This document shows, piece by piece, positions 13,921-23,319 of a DNA stretch of 31,849 nt (within the stretch, counting starts at the first letter, position 1; each line of letters starts with the position of its first letter). The DNA comes from a virus: positions 1 to 31,849 of the IMG/VR virus record IMGVR_UViG_3300037193_000547. One strand, written 5' to 3'. The notes under the pieces were generated by a model. That model saw nothing but the letters and a program-made list of their open reading frames with translations, did not search any database and was not told where the DNA came from. The position numbers were made by a program, and so were the translations under genes.

Positions 13921-15673
13921 ACCAATAGGCAACAAACTCAACACCTCATTAGTGGATGGGGTTATTGTCGATGACGGTACAGGCGATGCGAGAGTATACG
14001 TAGCCAGCGGCCACGGGCTTCAGGATGGTGATTACGTTTACATAATCTCAAACTTTGATTCATACAACGGGTTTAAATACGTTGACTCTACGGCTTACGA
14101 TTACTTCAAAATAAAAAATAGCTCGGGCGAGGACTTCGTTAGATTCGTTCAGGAATCAGACATAGAGTTTTATGTATCCGCGCTGAACCACGGCTGGCAG
14201 TGCGTGCACTTACCCATCGTTTATGAGCTTGAGTCGTCATTATTCCCAAACAACACAGCCGACACGGAGCGTAAAATAACGGCCGTAACTGATTCAAACG
14301 GATATTGTAATATTACTGTAGACGGAGATATTAAGGCGACAGGATCAGCAGCAGAACTTGAGTACATATCAATTGACGGTGTAAGCATTGAGGGTGTTAA
14401 CGGGGTTTATCAGATCATAGACTACATATCAGATACAAACTTTGTTATTGACTTAGCCTACTCATCAGCCGTTGACGGAGACCTAACTATAAACGGATAC
14501 GCGCATTATTATTACAATAACTATCACTTCCGGGTCAGAGTTTATGCTGGCTTGACTGCGGCCCATCGATGGGAGGATGAAAAACCTTATGAACTTGCCG
14601 GTGAGTTGAAGTTGATTCCCGATGATAACAATCGCGCCAAATTTTCAATATCAGAAATACTTAAAGGGTACATAAATTTAAGAAACAATCTTACGCTTGA
14701 TACCCTTCCGAATAATCTTGATTTCTACACACAGTTTTATATCTCGTACAGTGAGAATTATGATGACAGCGATGGCACGACAATAACAATAAGCGAAGGC
14801 GCATTTACTTCAGACCAGGCCAATTTCGAAGGCCACGCCATTAACGCTATGCTGCCTTTCAAATCACAAAACATTTCATTTCTGTCTGATTACCTTAATG
14901 AGGATGACTTACTAGCACAGTGGCTAACGGTGATGGATAGGCCAGTAATGGTTATCGGCAGGTTCTTTGATTTATCATTCATAAATCAGTACAACGGAAC
15001 CGACATACATGTGGTGGTGAATAAAAGACTTAACGGGCTATTGCAAAACGTTGAAGTTATCATACTTGAAAACCCAGGTACAGGAATATTAAGAGTTCCG
15101 TTTATTCCGGAAAGCGGATACGATGAATATTGCATTTACGCTACCGCGCCTGGTGAAAGCGATGCGGAACCAATAGTTTTGCCGGAGTTAAGCACATTCG
15201 TTAACGTGGCTGTACCAAACGAATTAAGCTGGACAACCGGAGCAACCCCGAGTGTTTTGCTTAATGGTGCCGCTGACGAATCCAGTAAATCTATCACTGG
15301 ATTGTACAACTTTGTAAACGGTAGCGAATACGATATAACGATTCGGGTTTCTTCGAGTGCTGCATGGATAGATACGTCAATAACTGTAAGATTTTTCGAT
15401 AATGCCAACTCTGTTATCACCTCTCAGATATTTAGCGGAATAACAGGAGCAGCAGGTTCAACAATAGAAAGAACTGCTGGTATAATGGGTTTTGGGAATA
15501 TAACCAAAGTTGGAGTAGCTGTTAATAGGCCGCCAACAGCAGCGGGAACATCCACTTATACCTTGCTTTCAATTTCAGGAGTTGAGTATGATGGCGAAGT
15601 CAGTTCAACGCAAATAACAGAACAGATTTGCTGTGATGTAGTTGAGGAGTGCGATACATTTGTAGAGTCATGA
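13898..15673 (+). CDS. Large tail structural protein, 591 aa
   Basis: A long beta-rich protein with no membrane segment. Its N-terminus contains VYVASGHGLQDGDYVYIISN then a YNGFKYV block, and residues about 130-200 (AVTDSNGYCNITVDGD, VNGVYQIIDY) repeat that pattern, resembling the FCCH-like or GHGL modules common in phage tail proteins. The C-terminal 40 residues hold a Cys cluster (QICCDVVEECD). It lies between gp10-like and tape-measure genes; tail adhesion or baseplate component is likely but not proven. Confidence 0.55.
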   Translation: MAITVISRPIGNKLNTSLVDGVIVDDGTGDARVYVASGHGLQDGDYVYIISNFDSYNGFKYVDSTAYDYFKIKNSSGEDFVRFVQESDIEFYVSALNHGWQCVHLPIVYELESSLFPNNTADTERKITAVTDSNGYCNITVDGDIKATGSAAELEYISIDGVSIEGVNGVYQIIDYISDTNFVIDLAYSSAVDGDLTINGYAHYYYNNYHFRVRVYAGLTAAHRWEDEKPYELAGELKLIPDDNNRAKFSISEILKGYINLRNNLTLDTLPNNLDFYTQFYISYSENYDDSDGTTITISEGAFTSDQANFEGHAINAMLPFKSQNISFLSDYLNEDDLLAQWLTVMDRPVMVIGRFFDLSFINQYNGTDIHVVVNKRLNGLLQNVEVIILENPGTGILRVPFIPESGYDEYCIYATAPGESDAEPIVLPELSTFVNVAVPNELSWTTGATPSVLLNGAADESSKSITGLYNFVNGSEYDITIRVSSSAAWIDTSITVRFFDNANSVITSQIFSGITGAAGSTIERTAGIMGFGNITKVGVAVNRPPTAAGTSTYTLLSISGVEYDGEVSSTQITEQICCDVVEECDTFVES

Positions 15674-16089
15674 CAATAGAACCTATATATATAACTTGGC
15701 TAAATTATCTTGGCGGCTTTGAATATTTTTTGTTCACTGCAAGGAAGGACTATGGAACAGAAGTTGAGGAAGTTGTCGAACAAGATAAAAACATTTTCAA
15801 TAACTGGCCTTCATCTTATGGAGCTTTTGCAGACACGATTAAGCGTCAAGTGTATCGTAAAACCCGGGATTACATTATTGTAAGAAGTCAACATCTTACC
15901 AGAGATCAACTTGACGCTATTCAGTGGATAAAGAAAAGCCCACTGGTTCAGATTATAGAAAGCAGAACAAACAGGCGGACGGTTTTAGTTGATGCAGATT
16001 CATTCATTAAATATTCTGAGAATGATGATTTATATTCAATTCAATTTGTGATTCGGTTCACAGATAACAACCCAAGTCAAACGGTATGA
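15670..16089 (+). CDS. Putative tail protein, 139 aa
   Basis: I chose the ATG at 15670, which overlaps the preceding stop by 4 nt (ATGA). The product begins MTIEPIYITWLNYLGGFEYF and continues with mixed alpha/beta character. The surrounding genes are tail genes and it is coupled to both neighbours. The C-terminal ADSFIKYSENDDLYSIQFVI is beta-rich. No family recognised. Confidence 0.5.
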   Translation: MTIEPIYITWLNYLGGFEYFLFTARKDYGTEVEEVVEQDKNIFNNWPSSYGAFADTIKRQVYRKTRDYIIVRSQHLTRDQLDAIQWIKKSPLVQIIESRTNRRTVLVDADSFIKYSENDDLYSIQFVIRFTDNNPSQTV

Positions 16090-18218
16090 TCCTTAAAGCA
16101 AATGGAACCATATTAGACTTCAGTGGTGATATTGATATGCAAAGACAATCCAAAGTCTTTGAGGAAATCGATACCACTATGGGTGATTTTTCTTACTCCT
16201 TCTCACTTGACCCAACTGCTCATAATCTTAAAACACTCGGAATACAATCGGCAGATATTCGCAATAAGAGAATTTATTCACAGGTAGATTCTGAGCTGCT
16301 TGATGACGAAGGCTTGCTATTGCATCGTGGTATGTTGCGAGTGGAACGAATTACCAATGTTATCGAGTGCTCTTTTTTTTCCGGAAACTACAACTGGATT
16401 TCCCAACTGACTGGAAATGTTTCAGATCTTGACTTTTCAGAATACGATATAGATATAACGGAAGCTAACATTATAGCCTCAAGAGCTAACACAGAGGGTA
16501 TAACATTCCCATTGATCGACAATGGGCCGCTTATAACGCGGTCTAGACCTAACCTAAAGGTAGAGGATCTGAATCCCTGCATGTATGTTAAAACTATATT
16601 CAAAAAGATATTTCAGAAAGCAGGAATAAAACTAAAGGGTGAACTTGTTAACGACTTCCTGTACAATAACACGATTGTTTGTAAGAACAACAAAAGCAAG
16701 TCAGATATTGACGACAGGTCAACATATGCTAATTTAACATCAGCTCAGACTCTTACCAACAGCACTCCGTCCATAATAGAATTTGATGACGATTCCACAT
16801 TCCCGTTTTTTGATGGTTCGGAGAATAACTACGATCCGACAACATTCGAGTATACGGCTGACGTGAGGATGAATCTCAGAGTGCAGGCTAGTTTGAAAAT
16901 GGAGGATAATTTATTTCTGATTGTAATAGCGATATTTAAAAATGGAGTTTTGTATTCAGGCAGCGGATCGCAGTCACGCAATGCCTCCATAAACGAAATT
17001 GTTCCATTGAACGCAGGTGATGTGGTTGACATTCGCGCAGAGTACGCAGACGGATCACACGCAACGTCAGATATACAAACCGCTACAGTTAAATTTACTC
17101 CCACTTTTCTTTATCGTGCCAGCGGATCTAATGCAGTGCCGAACTGGCCTAAGCAAGAATTTGTAGCTAACTTTTTAAACCTATTTAATGTCGTCACTGA
17201 ATATGATCCTGTATCCAGGGAATTAACATGTAACTTTTTCGACAACATAAAGACTAAAACACCTGTTGATATATCTGAATTTATAAAAGTTCAGGAGCAG
17301 GATTTTACTGAGTTCATTTCCAATTATGGAAGGCGGAATGTATTCACCTTCGATGAGGGCAGCGATGAGGAGTTGAGGGAGTATAACGTGACTGAATTTA
17401 TTAAATATGGCGCAGGTGTTATCTCGGTTAATAACGACTTTATTGAAGAAACTGCGGACGTGATTCAAAGTAAATTCAAATCCCCTATAAGCTATATTAA
17501 CCCCGCATTTGATGCCAGCTTGGAAAGGGTTGATATTATATCATTATCTGAAGATGACCAAACTAATTTTACCGCTGTTACTGATTCATCAGGTCTCGCA
17601 AGATTTACAATAGACGATGACTTTTTCGCTGATGGTGATGTGGTCAGAGTTAAGGACAGCTCAAACTCAAATTACAATGGTGATTATGTTGTGGAGTCGA
17701 TAAGCGCTGGATTTGTTACGTTAAAAGGTTTGGCGTATGAGGGCAGCGCCACAGGAAGGATAATAAAACTTAATTACGAATATTCAGATAATGATGACGT
17801 ATTTTTATTTGTTAACATTCCTAATTACAGCCTGTCCAACTTCAGCGGTGTTACTCAGTTCACACTGCAAGACACTGCGTATACTTCGATAGCGTATGCA
17901 TACTTTAATTTATTAAGTACCGGACGAGCTGTTAATGATGCTTATAAGCAATCTTTGAGCTTCGGAGAAATACTAAACCCATTAACCTATCAGCGGACTT
18001 TGCTTGAAAGTTATTGGAGTAACTTCGATGACATACTGAACGATCCGGTAAAGCTTAAACTGATAGCAACGATGCCTAAAAATATTTACCTATCATTAAG
18101 TCCATTAAACCCTGTTTTCATAAAGACATTGGAAAGCAGTAACTTATACTATCTTAACCTGGATCGGAGCTATAAAAACAGTCACAAGCCCTTTGAAATT
18201 GAGTTAATCAAATTGTAG
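16086..18218 (+). CDS. Large tail or baseplate protein, 710 aa
   Basis: A large beta-rich protein beginning MILKANGTILDFSGDIDMQR. Residues about 495-560 (AVTDSSGLARFTIDDD, FFADGDVVRVKDSSNSNYNG) repeat the module seen in the gene at 13898. Its size, place just before the tape measure and coupling to the gene before fit a baseplate or tail-tip protein. Which one is not clear from sequence. Confidence 0.5.
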   Translation: MILKANGTILDFSGDIDMQRQSKVFEEIDTTMGDFSYSFSLDPTAHNLKTLGIQSADIRNKRIYSQVDSELLDDEGLLLHRGMLRVERITNVIECSFFSGNYNWISQLTGNVSDLDFSEYDIDITEANIIASRANTEGITFPLIDNGPLITRSRPNLKVEDLNPCMYVKTIFKKIFQKAGIKLKGELVNDFLYNNTIVCKNNKSKSDIDDRSTYANLTSAQTLTNSTPSIIEFDDDSTFPFFDGSENNYDPTTFEYTADVRMNLRVQASLKMEDNLFLIVIAIFKNGVLYSGSGSQSRNASINEIVPLNAGDVVDIRAEYADGSHATSDIQTATVKFTPTFLYRASGSNAVPNWPKQEFVANFLNLFNVVTEYDPVSRELTCNFFDNIKTKTPVDISEFIKVQEQDFTEFISNYGRRNVFTFDEGSDEELREYNVTEFIKYGAGVISVNNDFIEETADVIQSKFKSPISYINPAFDASLERVDIISLSEDDQTNFTAVTDSSGLARFTIDDDFFADGDVVRVKDSSNSNYNGDYVVESISAGFVTLKGLAYEGSATGRIIKLNYEYSDNDDVFLFVNIPNYSLSNFSGVTQFTLQDTAYTSIAYAYFNLLSTGRAVNDAYKQSLSFGEILNPLTYQRTLLESYWSNFDDILNDPVKLKLIATMPKNIYLSLSPLNPVFIKTLESSNLYYLNLDRSYKNSHKPFEIELIKL

Positions 18219-18220
18219 TC

Positions 18221-20137
18221 ATGGCCAAACAGCAAGCAATATTAGAATTACAGGTAGATCAAAGTGATCTTTTACGGAGTGCTGCGAGTTCTAAAAAGGC
18301 TTTGCTTGATCTGAAAGAGGAACAAACTGAGCTCAACAAAGCGCTTAAGACCGGAACAATTGATACTCAAAGATATGCCGAGGAGACCGTTAAACTTGAA
18401 CAGAGATTAAAAAAAGAGCAAGCTACATACCAGGGCCTTACCAAAGCGATCAATACCAACTCTGGATCGTTGGACGCTCAACGTCTGAAACTTGCGCAGC
18501 TTACCCGGGAGAGAAACAGTCTAAATAAAACAACCGAGCAGGGGATAAAGGATTTTGATAGGCTTACCAAGGAGATTAAAGAGCTTAATACTGAAATCAG
18601 CAAACATGAGCAACAATCAGGTGATTTCAGAAGGAACGTAGGTAATTACGGAAATACTTTTAAAGAAGCCGCTGGCAACATACAGATTGCGGGAACTTCT
18701 ATTAGTGACATTACCACAAAAATAGCCTCGTTTGCCAACCCCGCTACTGCGGCAGTGGGCATTCTTGGAGGTCTGGCCGCTGCATATTCCAGATCTACTA
18801 TCGGAGCTAAAGACTTGGAGTTCGCGCAGAATCAACTCGCGGCCGCAACAACCCTGGTGACCAATAGTTTTGCCAGTATGATTTCCAGCGCTGAGGATGG
18901 AGAGGGCATTGTCAGCACTTTTGTTACTGCACTAATAGCATCAATTGATGGCATAGGAACAGCTTTAGAAGCCAGAGCGCTTGCACTAACACAGGAACGT
19001 TTGGAAGACCTTCAGCGCGAAGAACTATCTATCCGTGATCAGATCAATGAACGGCTTGAACGCAATTCCGAAATCATGACGGAATTACAAGACGAGCAAA
19101 TTGAATACAATGATAAAATAGGACTTACAAATGAAGCAATTGCCAATATCCGGGCGAACGAAGAAGACATAACAGCTAATTTACAGGAGCAGTTAAAAGG
19201 CCAACAAAGGCTTTTAAGCAGTGATAAAGAGAACGATGAGTTAAAGACTGCGGTACTTCAAACCACATTAGAAATCGGTAAAGCTCAAAAAGACGCAGAA
19301 AAGAGGGTTCAAGCTATCTTAAGAATAGAGAAAAACTTAACCGAAGAGTATAATAAGCAGCAGGCTGCGCTGGCTTTTGTAAGGTCTCGCACGGGTCTAT
19401 CCGGAACCGTGTCCGGGATCACCACAGGCCCAACCAAGCAAAGCATTTCAGGTGATCTACAAAGCGCAGGGCAGACACCAGTAGACGCAGCAACTCAAGC
19501 GATTGAGAAAGCCAAAACCAGCATTGAAAAGCAAGAATCTGAGAAACGTATCCGGCAAGCCGGAGATGAATTCAGAGCCAAACAGCTTTTAAGAGAGAAG
19601 GAGATAACAGCAATTGCAGATATTTCCAGCACGGCAGCGGGTATTTTTGATGAGCAGAGTGCGGCTTTTAAAGTACTGTCCACGATAGAAGCCACAATAA
19701 ACACGTATAAGGCGGCAAACCTTGCCCTGGCGTCAGCTCCGCCTCCATTCTCCTTTGCGCTCGCAGCCGCGACAGTCGCAGCAGGGTTGGCAAATGTGGC
19801 CAAGATCAACGGACTCGAATTCGCTGAAGGTGGCTGGACTGGTCCAGGCTCAAAGTATGATGTGGCCGGAGTGGTTCATAAGGATGAGTACGTTACTCCT
19901 AAACACGTAGTACACAACCCTATGGCGCAACCCCATTTAAAAGCACTTGAAAAAATACGTACTGGGTACGCAGACGGTGGATTTGTTGTGCAGCAGAATA
20001 CCGGGCCAGCTCAACAAAACGTTATGCTCATGAACGCAATAAAAAACTTACCACCTTCGGTTGTTGATATTCGTGAGTTTATTTCGGTAGAAGATCGTCT
20101 AAACAGCAAAATCAACGTTGTAAAATTACAGCCATGA
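18221..20137 (+). CDS. Tape-measure protein
   Basis: Sets tail length during assembly. The 638-aa product has a long coiled coil at the N-terminus (SSKKALLDLKEEQTELNKAL and onwards) and again around 250-380, two hydrophobic Ala/Gly-rich segments (residues about 170-190 and 500-530), and a C-terminal GGWTGPGSKYDVAGVVHKDE segment plus YADGGFVV that is typical of tape-measure proteins of this type. If about 0.15 nm per residue applies, the tail would be near 95 nm. Small for a tape measure, but within range. Confidence 0.8.
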   Translation: MAKQQAILELQVDQSDLLRSAASSKKALLDLKEEQTELNKALKTGTIDTQRYAEETVKLEQRLKKEQATYQGLTKAINTNSGSLDAQRLKLAQLTRERNSLNKTTEQGIKDFDRLTKEIKELNTEISKHEQQSGDFRRNVGNYGNTFKEAAGNIQIAGTSISDITTKIASFANPATAAVGILGGLAAAYSRSTIGAKDLEFAQNQLAAATTLVTNSFASMISSAEDGEGIVSTFVTALIASIDGIGTALEARALALTQERLEDLQREELSIRDQINERLERNSEIMTELQDEQIEYNDKIGLTNEAIANIRANEEDITANLQEQLKGQQRLLSSDKENDELKTAVLQTTLEIGKAQKDAEKRVQAILRIEKNLTEEYNKQQAALAFVRSRTGLSGTVSGITTGPTKQSISGDLQSAGQTPVDAATQAIEKAKTSIEKQESEKRIRQAGDEFRAKQLLREKEITAIADISSTAAGIFDEQSAAFKVLSTIEATINTYKAANLALASAPPPFSFALAAATVAAGLANVAKINGLEFAEGGWTGPGSKYDVAGVVHKDEYVTPKHVVHNPMAQPHLKALEKIRTGYADGGFVVQQNTGPAQQNVMLMNAIKNLPPSVVDIREFISVEDRLNSKINVVKLQP

Positions 20138-20358
20138 GGTTCATCAATAAATACAACATATCCCAGGAAGCCTATGATAAAATGCTTAAGGATGGCGTAA
20201 TCGGAATACAATGGCCCCGATGGGAAAGCATTTACGAAGACTTTAAAAAAGGCATGGCAATTCCCGGGGCGGTCAAAAGCCGTGTGATCATGGCTATATC
20301 CGATAAAGAGAACATTTCTGAGAGACATATCCGGGAAATAATATCGCGTCTCGAATAG
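20134..20358 (+). CDS. Small hypothetical protein, 74 aa
   Basis: Begins MRFINKYNISQEAYDKMLKD, with a mixed helical profile and KENISERHIREIISRLE at the end. Its ATG overlaps the tape-measure stop by 4 nt. No family recognised; it may be a minor tail or head protein by position. Confidence 0.55.
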   Translation: MRFINKYNISQEAYDKMLKDGVIGIQWPRWESIYEDFKKGMAIPGAVKSRVIMAISDKENISERHIREIISRLE

Positions 20359-20393
20359 GGAACTAAATACCCCTATCATATTAGTATTCATAT

Positions 20394-20411
20394 TTGGACA
20401 TTAGTGTCCAA
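20394..20411 (+). repeat. 7-bp inverted repeat at the start of the protease gene
   Basis: TTGGACA (20394-20400) and TGTCCAA (20405-20411) are separated by TTAG. The last base of the repeat is the A of the protease start codon, and CTGGACAC follows a few bases later. It could be an operator or a hairpin covering the start region. The upstream CATATTTG is one base from a TAnnTTTG element. Confidence 0.5.
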
Positions 20412-21550
20412 TGACTGGACACATTTACATTTATGGTTTTATTGGCACAGGAAAAGGGGAAATTTCCCTTAAAAACGTAATTTCCCAAGTTGACGATTTA
20501 GCTGATAACTATGAAGTCCATATTTTCTCTTACGGTGGCGATGTGTATGAGGGGTTTGCAATTTACAATTTCCTTTCTCAAAAGTTAACAAAACCGAAAG
20601 TTGCGAAGATTGAAAGCGTATGTGCTTCAATTGCAACGTTGGTGGCTGGCGCATGTGATACGATAGTGATGAGTGAGAAGAGCCAGTTTATGATCCACAA
20701 TCCGAAAATTACGGAACTTGCATCGCCCTCAGATGCAAGGAACTTAAGAAATATAGCCGATCAGTTAGACCAGATCAAAACGCTTTTGATCGATGTCTAT
20801 GAGAAAAAAACCGGCTTACCAACCAATAAGCTATGGGAGCTTTACGATAAAGAAACCTGGCTTACACCTCAGCAATGCTTAGAAATGGGATTCGCTGACG
20901 AAGTAGAAACCGCCTTAAAGGCCGTGGCAAAAATTAACCTCAATTCATTACCCATGGAAAAGAAACATGAAAATCTTTTTCAGCGGTTGATCAATGCTTT
21001 CAGAGCAAACCCGCCTAAAAACGAAATGCGAGAAACCTTGGAGGATGGACGAATCATTATTGTGCTTACTGAAGATGGAGATTGGACAGGCAAACAGGTT
21101 ATCCAGGAAAACGGAGAAGCCTTGGAGGCCGGTACTTATAAACTTACATCTGGAAAAACATTCACAGTAGGGCCAGATTCAACTATTACCGAAGTGCAGG
21201 AAGCAACACCGCCTGAAAACAAGGAAGTAACACCACCAAACGAAGAAGAAATGGAAAAAGATAAAAAAATCGCAGAGCTCGAAGCGCAATTGACCGCTTT
21301 GAAAGCTGAAAAAGAAACTGCTGACGCTGCCACGGCTGAAGCCAAGGCAAACGCAGCTAAGATCGAAAACCGTGTTAAAAGCATGGAATCTGATTTCCTC
21401 AAGATGAAAGAGGAAATGACAAAAACTTTTGGCGACACCACATCGCCAGGGAAAGGCCCCGTGAATAAATTCTCAGCTCCTAAAATTGAGGATTATGACC
21501 CAATGGGCGAAGAAGCATTGAAAATTTTGAAAGCACAAAACAGAATCTAA
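20411..21550 (+). CDS. ClpP-type prohead protease fused to a scaffold-like domain
   Basis: The first 180 residues are a ClpP/S14-type protease that would trim head proteins: catalytic Ser73 in ESVCASIATL, His96 in MIHNP and Asp146 in ELYDKETWLTP, with the spacing normal for the family (Gly-Gly-Asp at 42-44 forms the substrate groove). From about residue 181 the protein is acidic and then coiled coil (IAELEAQLTALKAEKETADA), like a scaffold. An internal ATG at 20954 (MEKKHENLFQR) could start a separate scaffold, as for lambda C/Nu3, but has no ribosome site. It is followed directly by the capsid gene. Confidence 0.8.
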   Translation: MTGHIYIYGFIGTGKGEISLKNVISQVDDLADNYEVHIFSYGGDVYEGFAIYNFLSQKLTKPKVAKIESVCASIATLVAGACDTIVMSEKSQFMIHNPKITELASPSDARNLRNIADQLDQIKTLLIDVYEKKTGLPTNKLWELYDKETWLTPQQCLEMGFADEVETALKAVAKINLNSLPMEKKHENLFQRLINAFRANPPKNEMRETLEDGRIIIVLTEDGDWTGKQVIQENGEALEAGTYKLTSGKTFTVGPDSTITEVQEATPPENKEVTPPNEEEMEKDKKIAELEAQLTALKAEKETADAATAEAKANAAKIENRVKSMESDFLKMKEEMTKTFGDTTSPGKGPVNKFSAPKIEDYDPMGEEALKILKAQNRI

Positions 21551-21554
21551 GGCC

Positions 21555-22598
21555 ATGACAAAAATAATTAACTCCATGTATACACCGGATTTCAGTTTCA
21601 CTTATCCGGGCAAGCTTAATACCGAACTGGTAAGAAAGCCAAAAATACAGACACCGGCCTTGAGTGAACTGTTTACCATCAAAAATGGTGTGCGATGTGG
21701 TGAATACCTTAACTTGGTTCAGCCGCTTACCACGGTATTAACCAAAGGTACTGCAGATTGTTCTCCAACATACACACAAGCGGGCTCAATCACAGATAGG
21801 AAACTGGAAACAGGCCTGTTTGAGATCAATCTGGAATGGTGTAAAAAACACTTTGCTGCAACTTGTAACCAGCTTTCAGACTCCGATCTGATTGGTGATG
21901 GCATTAGCGGCTATGAGCTTGGCGGCCTCCTGCGTTCGATGATCTTCGAAGAAGTTCTAGAAGCTGCGAGACTTGATATTTTCAAGGTAATCTTCTTGTC
22001 AGACAACAGCCTTGGCGCTGGATCAACAAACAAATATAGCAATATCGATGGCGTATTTGTAAAGTTCACCGATGCGGCAACAGCTTATTGTGTTAAGACT
22101 GTAAGCAACACACTTCCAAACCAACACAACTCGGTTCTGAGCACAAACCAAGCCCGCGACACATTCCGGACTCTTTGGGGCAACGCTCAAACACTGCTTA
22201 AGCAGATGCCAGCAAGCCAGAAGCAAATATGGACAACTGGATCAATGTGGGAAAACTACTATGACTCAATCATAAACGATTGCTGCACTGAGGGATCATG
22301 GAAAGCCGGACAGGATGGTTTAGGTGATCGTCTCTTTTACCGTGGCGTGGAAATCCTGCCTTTGTGGGTGCTTGACGATGCGCTGGAGAACGATACTGAT
22401 AACCCTTGGTATGATGAGATCAGGCACTTTGCAGTTTACACTGCTAAGTCAAACCACCTGTTTGGTACTGAGAACGCAGCAGACCTGAACAATCTTGAAA
22501 TGTGCTACGATTGCCGGACAAAAACAACCTTGATCCAGGGTGAAATGCGTCTCGGTTACAACTTTGCACAGTGCGATTTGATTTCATGGGCTTACTAA
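21555..22598 (+). CDS. Putative major capsid protein, 347 aa
   Basis: It lies four bases after the protease/scaffold gene, the normal place for a capsid gene. The sequence is a soluble mixed fold (GEYLNLVQPLTTVLTKGTAD near residue 50) with a likely long helix around YELGGLLRSMIFEEVLEAAR, and C-terminal TKTTLIQGEMRLGYNFAQCD. Many Cys are present. I do not recognise a specific signature, so the call rests on position, size and context. Confidence 0.7.
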   Translation: MTKIINSMYTPDFSFTYPGKLNTELVRKPKIQTPALSELFTIKNGVRCGEYLNLVQPLTTVLTKGTADCSPTYTQAGSITDRKLETGLFEINLEWCKKHFAATCNQLSDSDLIGDGISGYELGGLLRSMIFEEVLEAARLDIFKVIFLSDNSLGAGSTNKYSNIDGVFVKFTDAATAYCVKTVSNTLPNQHNSVLSTNQARDTFRTLWGNAQTLLKQMPASQKQIWTTGSMWENYYDSIINDCCTEGSWKAGQDGLGDRLFYRGVEILPLWVLDDALENDTDNPWYDEIRHFAVYTAKSNHLFGTENAADLNNLEMCYDCRTKTTLIQGEMRLGYNFAQCDLISWAY

Positions 22599-22605
22599 AA
22601 TAAAA

Positions 22606-22611
22606 AGGAGG
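22606..22611 (+). promoter_or_regulatory. Strong ribosome binding site AGGAGG
   Basis: AGGAGG is placed five bases before the ATG at 22617, an optimal spacing. Together with the site at 6969 it is one of two full matches noticed, in a region where most genes lack one. It would suit a gene needing high expression, such as a tail tube subunit. Confidence 0.55.
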
Positions 22612-22616
22612 AAATT

Positions 22617-23171
22617 ATGCCTTTAGAATGCGGTATAAGTGCGGGGGTTGACGTTAATTGCGACAACCTCCGAAAGCCTGGTGGTTTATTTAGAGACGTT
22701 TGGGTATTCAATTTATCCGATCTTAGAACGCCAATTCCAGTGGAGCTGGCCGACTACGTGACGAACTTAGACCTACTTACATACCAATCTCTTTATAAAT
22801 TCTCAGGCACCAAGTTTTCACACGAGGCAACATGGACAGAGCAGACCAGCGATGGGGGCAACAAATCATATCAGCAGCAAGTTATTCTCAGGTTGTTTAA
22901 CAATGACCCTACGGATGACGCGACTATTGAAGATTTGGGTGTGGCTGAAGTTGGAGTTATTGTCCGTACAAATGCCGGTGAATTCTTGATATATGGAGCA
23001 GAGAACGGCTTAACGTCCGATGGCTCAACAGGCGGAGCAGGAAGGCAAGCAACTGACGCCACGACTTCACAGATCACTTTAACGGGGGTTGAAAGATTCC
23101 TGCCTAAGCGGTTGTTGATTGGCGGGTCAGCATCGAATACATTAACCTATCTGGAAGCAAGAACAGCGTAA
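22617..23171 (+). CDS. Putative major tail tube protein, 184 aa
   Basis: A beta-rich soluble protein with a C-terminal segment GRQATDATTSQITLTGVERF that resembles the end of Bacteroidota phage tail tube proteins. The N-terminus (LECGISAGVDVNCDNLRKPG) contains two Cys. It has the best ribosome site of the region and is the last gene before a strong terminator, consistent with a highly expressed structural gene. A head decoration or connector protein is the alternative. Confidence 0.5.
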   Translation: MPLECGISAGVDVNCDNLRKPGGLFRDVWVFNLSDLRTPIPVELADYVTNLDLLTYQSLYKFSGTKFSHEATWTEQTSDGGNKSYQQQVILRLFNNDPTDDATIEDLGVAEVGVIVRTNAGEFLIYGAENGLTSDGSTGGAGRQATDATTSQITLTGVERFLPKRLLIGGSASNTLTYLEARTA

Positions 23172-23195
23172 TCGTTTTTTGTTGTCAGTTCATAA

Positions 23196-23224
23196 AAAAA
23201 GCCGGGCTAAAAACCTGGCTTTTT
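23196..23224 (+). terminator. Intrinsic terminator, likely bidirectional
   Basis: AAAAAGCCGGG (23196-23206) pairs with CCTGGCTTTTT (23214-23224), one G-T wobble, loop CTAAAAA, with a T-rich tail to the right. Reading leftward, the stem ends in a run of seven T, so it could stop transcription both ways. It closes the long structural gene operon. Confidence 0.85.
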
Positions 23225-23273
23225 GTTTTTACACTATTTTAAAACACTGAAATTGGAAAGACTTTAAAACAAT

Positions 23274-23319
23274 TTAAAGAAACACCTGCCACAACGATCA
23301 TCCGACAGGTATTCTTTAA
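23274..23319. repeat. Hairpin between terminator and leftward promoter
   Basis: TTAAAGAA (23274-23281) pairs with TTCTTTAA (23312-23319), and ACCTG (23284-23288) with CAGGT (23306-23310), separated by a small asymmetric bulge. No T run follows either strand, so it is more likely part of an RNA structure than a terminator. Confidence 0.55.
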
